From Streptomyces cucumeris (GTDB lineage Bacteria; Actinomycetota; Actinomycetes; Streptomycetales; Streptomycetaceae): 55,450 nt of DNA. The stretch spans positions 37,918-93,367 of the forward strand of contig NZ_JANCLX010000031.1 of NCBI RefSeq assembly GCF_024295805.1. Direction: 5' to 3'. The position numbers were made by a program, and so were the translations under genes. The notes beneath the pieces were generated by a model. The model was not told the DNA's origin. It worked only from the letters and a program-made list of their open reading frames with translations, and made no database searches. This document shows positions 7,274 through 16,300 of this stretch, piece by piece (position 1 is the first letter of the stretch; every line of letters begins with the position of its first letter).

Positions 7274-8512
7274 GTGACCGCTGTCCGCAGCCCCGCGCTG
7301 CGCGCCCTCATCGACGGGCTGCGCGGCGGAAGACCGGGCGCCGAGGAGGAGTTCTGGCACCGTGCCCGGACGGACGGCACCCCCCTGGTGGAGCCCGACT
7401 CCCAGGGGGACCCCGCACATCGGCTGGTCACCTTCGTCTGGCGGGACGCCGCGGAGCGGCCCGCCACGGACGTCCTCCTCCTGCTGCACACCATCACCGA
7501 CCGGGACCGGCACGCCGGGGACCTGACACCGCATCTGATGCACCGCGTGGCCGACACCTCGGTGTGGGCGCTCAGCCACCGGCTGCGCGCGGACCACCGG
7601 GCCTCGTACCAGTTCCTCCCCGGCCACGGGTCCCGTGCGGAGATCCTGCGGACCGACCGGGCGTCGTGGCGCGGCGCCCTGGACCGGGCGGTACCCGATC
7701 CGCTGTGCCTCTCCCCCGCACTGCCCTCCCGCGACGGCCGGTCTCCCGCCTCGGTGCTGGCGCTGCCCAGCGCACCCGCGCAGCCGTACGCCGTCGCCGC
7801 GGGGCCCGTGCCCCGGGGGACGACCCTGGAACGGGAGGTTGGCGGGCGCCGGATCACCGTCCACCTGCCGCCCGGTGAGGTGTCCCCGGGAGCTTCCCGT
7901 GCTGTCGCGGTGCTGCTGGACGGTGAGATGTGGGGCCCGGTGCTGGACGCGGGCGGGATGCTGGACCGGATGGCCGCCGACGGGGCGCTGCCGCCCACCG
8001 TCGCCCTGCTCGTGGACACCATGGGACGACGGATGGATGATCTGGCCTGCAGCGAGGGGTTCGTGGACTGGCTGGCCGATGTCCTGCTGCCGTGGGCGTG
8101 GCGGGAGTTCGGGGCCGATCCGCGTCCGGAGCGGACCGTGGTCGCGGGGCAGAGCGCCGGAGGTCTTACGGCGGCCTTCGCCGCGTACCGCCGCCCGGAC
8201 CGGTTCGGTCTCGCGCTGTCGCAGTCGGGGTCGTTCTGGTGGCCCGACGACGACGGGGACCGGGGGCCGGAGTGGCTCACCCGGCAGTACGCCACCGGCG
8301 AGCGGCGGCCGGTCAGGCTGTGGCTGGAGGTGGGCGCGCAGGAGTGGATGCTGCTCGCCGAGAACCGGCGGCTGCGCAATGTGCTGCGCGCGCGTGGCTA
8401 TGACGTGCGGTACCGGGAGTTCAACGGCGGTCATGACTACGCCTGTTGGCGCGGTGGGCTGGCCGACGGACTGGCCGGGCTGCTCACCGGGGGGCCCGAG
8501 GAGAGGGCCTGA
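7274..8512 (+). CDS. Enterochelin esterase-type ferric-siderophore hydrolase (Fes/IroD family)
   Basis: The 412-residue protein should cleave ester bonds of the imported ferric siderophore to release iron in the cytoplasm. It has the Fes layout: an N-terminal substrate-binding domain (about 1-170) and an alpha/beta-hydrolase domain with the nucleophile in GQSAGG (S294) and the catalytic histidine in GGHDYACWRGGL (H387), near-identical to the Fes C-terminal motif. No signal peptide is visible. The GTG at 7274 has AAAGG 11-12 nt upstream. Its substrate would be the threonyl ester backbone expected from the neighbouring NRPS. It is cotranscribed with the permease and hence iron-controlled. Confidence 0.92.
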   Translation: MTAVRSPALRALIDGLRGGRPGAEEEFWHRARTDGTPLVEPDSQGDPAHRLVTFVWRDAAERPATDVLLLLHTITDRDRHAGDLTPHLMHRVADTSVWALSHRLRADHRASYQFLPGHGSRAEILRTDRASWRGALDRAVPDPLCLSPALPSRDGRSPASVLALPSAPAQPYAVAAGPVPRGTTLEREVGGRRITVHLPPGEVSPGASRAVAVLLDGEMWGPVLDAGGMLDRMAADGALPPTVALLVDTMGRRMDDLACSEGFVDWLADVLLPWAWREFGADPRPERTVVAGQSAGGLTAAFAAYRRPDRFGLALSQSGSFWWPDDDGDRGPEWLTRQYATGERRPVRLWLEVGAQEWMLLAENRRLRNVLRARGYDVRYREFNGGHDYACWRGGLADGLAGLLTGGPEERA

Positions 8513-8517
8513 GACGG

Positions 8518-8553
8518 CGACGGGGCCCCTCCGGTCATCGGAAGGGCCCGTCG
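8518..8553. terminator. Shared terminator between convergent esterase and exporter genes
   Basis: The arms CGACGGGGCCCCTCCG and CGGAAGGGCCCGTCG form a long stem with one mismatch or bulge. It begins 5 nt after the esterase stop and lies 18 bp from the exporter stop on the other strand, so it can serve both. Confidence 0.75.
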
Positions 8554-8571
8554 GTGTGTGTGGGGAGGGGT

Positions 8572-10113
8572 TCAGGCGCGGGTCCCGGCCCGGTCGTCCG
8601 CTCCCCCGGACGGTCCGTCGTCCCCGCCGGCCGGACCCTGGCCCTCGGCCGGTGTGCTCTCGGCTGATGTGTCCTGGCCCTCCCCCGGCGGCTCGTCGAA
8701 CGGGGGCGGCTGGGGCGGCTCCTTGGGCAGCCGGAGGGCACACGGGGCGGCCAGCGCCACCAGGGCGGCGGTGACACCGACGGCGGTACGGAACGGCCCG
8801 GCGTCCATCTCCGCGCCGGGGTCATGTGCCCCGCCGCCGACCACCGCGGCGCACACCGCGATGCCCAGTGCGCCGCCGAGGGTCCGGACGATCTGGAAGA
8901 GCCCCATCGCCTGGCCCATCTGCGGTGGCGCGATGGTCTCGAACCCGGCGAGCTGCACGGTGAGCACGGCCGTGCCCAACACCAGACCGATCAGGAACAT
9001 CAGCCCCCGCACGGCCCATACGCTCTCCGCCGTCCCCGGTACGGCGAGGGCGGCGAACACCGCCGCCGCCAACAGGAGCGTCGAGGCGGTCAGCAGCCGC
9101 GGACCCAGACGCGGCAGCAGCAGGTCCACGACCCGGGAGGCCAGCATCAGCCCGAGCGCCTCGGGGAACACACTGAGTCCGGCGTCCAGGGCTGATCCGC
9201 CCAGCGATGCCTGGAACAGCAGCGGGACCACGAAGAGCACACCCATCAGCCCGGCCGCGGTCAGCGCGGCGAGCACCGAGGCGGCACCGTAGCTCCGGTC
9301 GCCCAGCAGGGACAGCGCCAGCAGCGGTGACCGCGCGCGGCGCTGGTGGAGCACGGTCGCCACCGCGAGCGCCACGCCGAGCACCGCGCACAGCACGACC
9401 GGGGGCCGGGTCCAGCCGTGCGCCGGGCCGAAGCCCAGCGCGTAGGTCAGCAGGCCGAGGGCGGGGGTGGCGAGCAGGAAGCCGGTGCGGTCGAACGGCC
9501 CGGACGTGCCCTCGACCTGTTCCCGCAGGCCGACGACGCCGAGCAGCACCGCGAGCACCCCGATGGGCACGTTGACGAAGAACAGCCAGTGCCAGGAGAG
9601 GTGTTCGGTCAGCAGACCGCCCAGCGGCGGGCCCAGCGCGGGCATCAGCGCCGTCGGCACGATCAGCACCTTCGACAGCTTCACCCGCTCATGCAGGGCG
9701 AACGCGCGGAACAGCAGGGTCATGCCCACCGGGGTGAGCAGTCCGCCGGCCAGTCCCTGGACACCGCGCGCCGCGACGAGCACCGGGAGGCTCCCGGCCG
9801 TCCCGCAGACGGCGGACGCGGCGGTGAAGACGGCCAGCGCGGACAGGAACACCCGCTTGGTGCCGAAGCGGTCGCCGAGCCACCCGGCCACCGGCAGCGC
9901 GAGCGCCAGGGCGACGAGGAACGCCGTCTCGACGGTGTTGGCCGCCGAGACGGGCTGTCCGTAGTCCTCGGCGATGGTGTAGAGGGCCGGGTTGACGATG
10001 GTCGAGTCCAGGCCGTTCATGCACATCGCGGCCACGTACACCAGGACCACCGCGACACGGGGGCGTACGCGCGGCACGGGCAGGAAGCCGCCCCGGGGAG
10101 CCGGTGTGCTCAT
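8572..10113 (-). CDS. MFS exporter, DHA2-like, probable siderophore efflux
   Basis: A 513-residue major facilitator with about 14 predicted membrane segments, as in the QacA/EmrB-type DHA2 group. DSTIVNPAL near the first helix and GWLGDRFGTKRVF between helices 2 and 3 are diagnostic. The hydrophilic C-terminal tail (last ~45 residues) is rich in Pro, Glu and Gly. The ATG at 10113 overlaps the MbtH stop (ATGA). It is last in the NRPS-MbtH-MFS operon and so most likely secretes the finished siderophore, the role EntS plays for enterobactin. The substrate is inferred from context; DHA2 proteins are otherwise generic drug exporters. Confidence 0.88.
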   Translation of the reverse strand: MSTPAPRGGFLPVPRVRPRVAVVLVYVAAMCMNGLDSTIVNPALYTIAEDYGQPVSAANTVETAFLVALALALPVAGWLGDRFGTKRVFLSALAVFTAASAVCGTAGSLPVLVAARGVQGLAGGLLTPVGMTLLFRAFALHERVKLSKVLIVPTALMPALGPPLGGLLTEHLSWHWLFFVNVPIGVLAVLLGVVGLREQVEGTSGPFDRTGFLLATPALGLLTYALGFGPAHGWTRPPVVLCAVLGVALAVATVLHQRRARSPLLALSLLGDRSYGAASVLAALTAAGLMGVLFVVPLLFQASLGGSALDAGLSVFPEALGLMLASRVVDLLLPRLGPRLLTASTLLLAAAVFAALAVPGTAESVWAVRGLMFLIGLVLGTAVLTVQLAGFETIAPPQMGQAMGLFQIVRTLGGALGIAVCAAVVGGGAHDPGAEMDAGPFRTAVGVTAALVALAAPCALRLPKEPPQPPPFDEPPGEGQDTSAESTPAEGQGPAGGDDGPSGGADDRAGTRA

Positions 10114-10313
10114 CGGGAGAGCACTCCCGCGTCGTGCTCGGTGACCCAGTCCAGGGCTTCCTGGCGCAGACACGGCCCGTGGGCGGTGGACCACCCGGCG
10201 GGCACGTCCGCGAACAGCGGCCACAGCGAGTGCTGCCGCCGTTCGTTGACCAGGACGAGGAACTCGCCGTCCGCGTCGAAGGGGTTCACGGATGCGTCGT
10301 TGTTCGCGGCCAT
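10110..10313 (-). CDS. MbtH-like protein
   Basis: A 67-residue partner protein that binds NRPS adenylation domains and supports their folding and activity. It shows the family pattern NPFDADGEFLVLVNERRQHSLWP followed by PAGW and a C-terminal CLRQEALDWV helix. It begins 5 nt after the NRPS stop and its TGA overlaps the exporter start. It probably serves both adenylation domains of the adjacent synthetase. Confidence 0.95.
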   Translation of the reverse strand: MAANNDASVNPFDADGEFLVLVNERRQHSLWPLFADVPAGWSTAHGPCLRQEALDWVTEHDAGVLSR

Positions 10314-10318
10314 CGGGG

Positions 10319-13300
10319 TCACTTCTCCAGTTCGGTCAGTCGGTCGGCGACCACGCGCGCGATGTGCGCGATCGGTTCCGGCAGGGTCATGTCCTTGTGG
10401 GAGCAGGCGACGTCGGTGTTGTCGATGCGCCCGCCCACGTACGGGGACCAGGTGTCGGGGGTCAGCGCGTCGTCGATGGTGTCGACGGTGGCGCGGAAGA
10501 AGAGCACATCGCCGTCGAAGCGCCGGTGGTCGAACCCGCGGACGAGGTGGTTGGTGTTGAGATAGATGTCGGCCAGGGCCTCGAGGGTGGCGGTGTCCAG
10601 GGCGGCGAGCGGACTCCCCTTGCCCTGGAGCACCTCGATCACGTGGGCGGTGGTGAGCGGTTTGCCCTCCAGGCTGTCCGGTCCGTGGCCGCCCATCGCG
10701 AGCAGGGCTTCCATCGCCTCCGCATGGTCGGGTACGGGCAGTTCGCGGAAGCCCTCGGCGGGATAGGCGTCGAGGATGGCGAGCAGTTCCACCTCCTGGC
10801 CCTGGTCCTGGAGGTGGGTGGCCATGGCCTGGGCGATGATGCCGCCGGTGGACCAGCCGAGCAGGCGGTACGGGCCCTGGGGCTGCACCTCGCGCAGCCG
10901 CGCGGTGTAGTGGGCGGCCAGCTCCTCCAGGGTGGCGGGAAGCGGCTGCCCGGCGGTGGCCGGGCCGACCCCCTGTGCTTGGAGCCCGTAGAGCGGGATG
11001 TCGGCGGGCAGTTGGCGGATGAGTCCGGCGTAGCACCAGCTCAGTCCGCCCGCGGGATGCACGCAGTACAGCGGGGCGCGGTCCCCCTCGCGGGCGGGCC
11101 GCAGGGGCAGCAGCACCTCCAGCGGATCGTCCCGGCGTACGTTGTCCAGGGCCGCTTCCAGGGCCCGGACGGTGGGTGACTGGAAGAGGGTGCCGATCGA
11201 CACCTCGGTGCCGAGCGCGGCGTTCACCCGGGCGGCGAGATCCACCGCGAGCAGGGAGTGGCCGCCGAGGTCGAAGAAGTTGTCGTCCACGCCCACCCGG
11301 TCCAGTCCCAGGACGTCGGCGAAGATGCCGCACAACTGCTCCTCGCGCGGGGTGCGGGGGGTGCGCCCGCCCGGAGCGGCCGCGGGGCGGCCGGGTGCGG
11401 GCAGGGCCGTACGGTCCAGTTTGCCGTTGCTGGTCAGCGGCAGCCGGTCCATGAGGACGACGGCGGACGGGACCATGTGGACGGGCAGTTCACGGCTGGT
11501 GTGTTCGCGCAGCCGGGCCGCGGTGGCGGTGTCCTCCTCCCCGCGGGGGGCGGTGGCCGGGACGGCGTAGGCCACCAGCCGCTTGTCGCCGGGGGTGTCC
11601 TCGCGGACCACCACGGCGGCGTCGGCCACCTCGGGGTGGGCGGTGAGCACGGCCTCGATCTCGCCCGGTTCGATCCGGAAACCCCGCACCTTCACCTGGT
11701 GGTCGGCCCGGCCGAAGTACTCAAGGGTGCCGTCGGGACGGCGCCGGGCCAGATCGCCCGAGCGGTACATCACACCGCCGCCGTCACCGAAGAGCGAGGC
11801 GTAGGGGTCGGCGACGAAGCGGGTGGCGGTCAGGTCCGGGCGGCCGAGGTAGCCGGTGGCGACGCCCTCACCGGCGACGTACATCTCCCCGGTGACACCG
11901 GGCGGTACCGGCTGGAGCCGCTCGTCGAGCACGTACACCCGCAGATCGGGGATGTTGACGCCGATGGCGGAGGAGGTGGCCGCGGCGGCGGTGGCCCGGT
12001 CGAGCGGGAAGTGGGTGACGTGGACGGTGGTCTCGGTGATGCCGTACATGTTCACCAGGACCGGGAAGTCGTCGGGGTGCCGTGCGTACCAGTCGTCGAG
12101 GCGGCCGAGCTCCAGCGCCTCGCCCCCGAACACCACGTAGCGCAGCGCCAGTGGCTGTCCGGGGCTGTGGCGGTCGGCGGCGGCGAGCTGGTGGAAGGCG
12201 GACGGGGTCTGGTTGAGGACGGTCACCCCCTCCGCCGCGAGGAGCCGCAGGAAAGCGTGCGGATCGCGGCTGGTGAGGTGGGGGACGACGACCAGCCGGC
12301 CGCCGTACAGCAGCGCTCCCCACAGCTCCCAGACGGAGAAGTCGAACGCGTAGGAGTGGAAGAGGGTCCACACGTCGTCGGGTCCGAAGCCGAACCAGTG
12401 GTCGGTGGCGGTGAACAGCCGGGTGACGTTGTGGTGGGAGACCACCACGCCCTTGGGGCGGCCGGTGGAGCCGGAGGTGTAGATGACATAGGCCGGGTCC
12501 CGCGGGGTGAGGGGGCGGACCCGGTCCCGCTGACGCAGGGGCGAGGTGTCGTACCCGGCGGCCTCGGCCCCGTCCACGGCGATCACCGGCAGTTCGTGGG
12601 CGGGCAGCCGGGGCGCGGTGGCGGTGTCGGTGACCACCGCGGCGGGCCGCGCGTCGTCGAGCATGTACGCGAGCCGGTCGGCCGGGTAGTCCGGGTCCAG
12701 GGGCAGATAGGCCGCGCCCGCGAGGGAAACCGCCAGCAGACCGGTGACGAGGTCCAGGGACCGGGGCAGGGCGAGGGCCACGATGGAGCCGGGGCCGATG
12801 GACCGGGCGGTGAGCAGCCGGGCCAGCCGATGGGCGCGGCGGGAGAGTTCGGCGTAGGTGAGGGTCTCGCCGTCGTGGCTGACGGCGATCCGCTCCGGAT
12901 GGCTGCGGGCGGCGTCCTCGTACCGCTCGGCGAGGGTGGTGGGTGCGTCCGTCAGGACCGGGAGGGGCTGGGCGTTGCCGTCCACGAGGGCGTGGCGGCG
13001 CTCGGCCTCGTCCAGCAGCGGCAGCAGCCCGATCGGGGTGTCCGGGGTGTCGGCGGCGGCGGTGAGCAGCCGGGTGAGCCGGTCCGACAGCGCCTGTGCG
13101 GTGGACCGGTCGAAGAGGTCGGTGCGGAACTCCAGGAAGCCGCCGATGCCGCCGTCGGCGAGTTCGCCCGCGTTGAGGGTGAGGTCGAACTTGGCGGTGC
13201 CGGAGGTCACCGTGGACAGCCGGGCGGTGGTGCCGGGCGCGAGGGTGAAGGCGGCGTCGGGCACCGACTGCCAGGCCAGCATGGTCTGGAAGAGGGGATG

Positions 13301-16300
13301 GCGGGCCAGGGAGCGGGGCGGGTTGAGCGCTTCGACGAGGTGGTCGAAGGGCAGCTCGTCGTGTTCGAAAGCGGCGAGGGTGGTGGTGCGCACCCGCTGC
13401 AGCAGGGTGCGGAAGGCGGGGTCGCCGGAGGTGTCGGTGCGCAGCACGACGGTGTTGGTGAAGAAGCCGACGAGGTCGGCGGTGGTGTCGTCGGCGCGGC
13501 CCGCGACGGGGGTGCCCAGCGGGATGTCGGTGCCGCAGCCGTGGCGGGTCAGCAGGGTGGCGAGCGCGGCCTGCACGGTCATGAAGACCGTGGTGCCGGT
13601 GTCCCGGGCGAGCTGGACCAGCTTGATGTGGGCGGCCCGGCCGAGTGCGAAGGGCACGGTGTCCCCGGCGCTGGACGCCACCGGGGGACGCGGCCGGTCG
13701 GTGGGCAGTTCGAGCTGGTCGGGCAGTCCGGCCAGGGCCTGCTTCCAGTGCGTGAGCCGGGCGGTGGCCAGCGGGGTGGGGTCCGCCGGGGTGCCGAGCC
13801 TGCGTCCCTGGTGGGCGGCGTGATCGGCGTACTGGGCGGGCAGCGGTGCGAACTGCGGTGCGCGGCCCTCGGTCCGGGCCCGGTAGGCGGTGGCGAGGTC
13901 GCGCACCAGGGGTGTGGTGGAGGCGCCGTCCCCGGCGATGTGGTGGAGCACCAGCAGCAGGGTGTGCCGGTCGGAGGCTTCGGTGAACAGGGTGGCGCGC
14001 AGCGGGAGTTCGGTGGCCAGGTCAAAGGTGTGGCGGGCGGTTTCCGTGAGGTCCTGGCCCTCGGTGGCGCGGTGCAGCACGGGCCGTGCCGCCGGATCAC
14101 CGGGCTCGATGATGTGCTGGTACGGCAGGCTGTCGGTGCCGTCCGGCGGTACGGGGTAGCGGGTACGCAGCGTTTCATGGCGGTCCGTCAGGTCCGCGAG
14201 GGCGCGGGTCAGCGCGTCGGCGTCGAGAGGGCCCTGGAGGGCGAGGACGAGCGGGATGTTGTAGGTGGCGCTGGGACCTTCCAGCCGGTGCAGGAACCAC
14301 AGCCGCTGCTGGGCCGGGGAGAGCGGGAGCCGTCCGGTGCGGACCACCGGGACCAGTGGGGTGTCGTCCACGGTGGATGCGGCGCCGCGGGTGCGCACCA
14401 GGGCGGCCAAGGCGGCCGGAGTGGGCGCGCGGAAGACATCGGCGACGGAGACGGGCACCTGGAAGGTCTCGCGCAGCCGGGCCGCGAGCCGGGCGGCGAG
14501 CAGGGAGTGGCCGCCCAAGTCGAAGAAGACGGTGTCGGGCGAGGGGTGGGACTCCAGACCGAGCAGGGTGGCGAACAGTCCGGCGACGATCTCGCCGTGC
14601 GGGGTGGCCGCCGTGGTGACGGGAGCGGCACCGGGCACGGTGGTGAGCGGTTCGGGTTCGGGCAGCGCGCGGTGGTCCAGCTTGTCGTTGGCGGTGCGCG
14701 GCAGCGCCTCGAGCGGGGTCACGGTGGCGGGGACCATATGCGCGGGCAGCGCCGCGGCCAGGTGGTCGCGCAGTGCGGCCGGGTCGGGGCGGGTGCCGGG
14801 GCGCGGCACGGCGTAGGCCAGCAGCCGCTTGCCGCCGGTGCCGTCACGGACGATCACGGCGGCCTGGGCGACGGCCGGGTGGGCGGCCAGCACCGCCTGG
14901 ATCTCACCGGGTTCGACCCGGAAGCCACGGATCTTGATCTGGTCGTCGGTGCGTCCCAGGAACTCGATCGTGCCGTCGAGCCGTCGGCGCACCAGGTCGC
15001 CGGTGCGGTACATCCGGCCGCCGGTGTCGCCGTGTGCCGCGCCGAAGGGGTCGGCGACGAACCGCTCGGCGGTCAGATCGGGTCGGCCGAGATAGCCGCG
15101 GGCCAGACAGGCCCCGGCGACGTACAGTTCGCCGGGGACCCCGTCGGGCGCGGGGCGCAGGGCGGTGTCGAGGACGTAGAGGCGGGTGGCGCGCACGGGC
15201 CGTCCGTCGGACTCCGGCCCGGTCCAGTAACAGGCGTCGACGGTGGTCTCGGTGGGCCCGTACAGGTTGAGCGGATGCACGCCCTCGGTGGCGCAGAGCC
15301 GCTGCCACAGCGGCGCGGGGACGGCCTCGCCGCCGACGACGAGGACGGCGGGCCGGTGGTGGCCCTCGCCGAGCAGTCCCTCGGCGAGCAGTGCCTCGGC
15401 GTAGGAGGGCGTCACGTCCAGGTAGTCGAGGCGGTGCCGGTCGACGTAGGCGGTGAGGGCGGCCGGATCGCGGTAGGTGGTGTCGTCGAGCAGGTGGAGT
15501 TCATGGCCGTGGGCCATCCACAGCACCGGGTCCCAGGCGGCGTCGAAGGCGAACGAGGCGCTGTGGGCGACCTTGAGCCGGGTGCGGCCGGTGCGGGCGA
15601 CGGCGGGCGCGATGTGGTCGGCGTCGTGTCCGGCGAGGAGGTTGGCGAGGGAGGCGTGGGTGACCACCACGCCCTTGGGGCGGCCGGTGGAACCGGAGGT
15701 GTGGATGACGTAGGCCGCGTCGTCCGGTGCGGGGGTGGCGGCGGGGTGGCCGGCCGGTCTTCGGCCGAGTGCGGCGCGGGTGCCGGGTGCGTCGGTCACG
15801 AGCTCGGGACGGCCGTGGGCGGGCAGTCCGGCCAGGGCCGCCGCCGTGCCGAGGACGCAGACGGGCCGGGCGTCATCGAGTACGGCGAGGGTGCGGGCGG
15901 GCGGATGGCCGAGATCGAGGGGCTGGCAGACACCGCCCGCCTTGGCCACCGCGAGCAGTGCGGTGACCATCTCGGCGGAGCGGGGCAGGGCGAGGGCGAC
16001 GGTGGTCTCGGCCCGTACGCCGCGCGCGGCCAGTTCGTAGGAGAGCCGGTTGGCGGCGGCGTCGAGCTGGGCGAAGGTGAGCCGGGTGTCACCGCAGCGG
16101 ACGGCGGTCGTGTCGGGGGTGCGCACCGCCTGGGCGGCGAACACCTCGGGCAGGGTGGTCCCGGTGGCCGGTTCTGCACGTCCGGCGGTCACCCGGCGCA
16201 CCGTGTCGGCGTCCAGCAGATCGACGGCGGCCAGAGGCCGGTGCGGATCGGTGAGCAGCGCCTCGGTCAGCCCGTCGAGGTAGTGGCGGAAGGTGGTGCG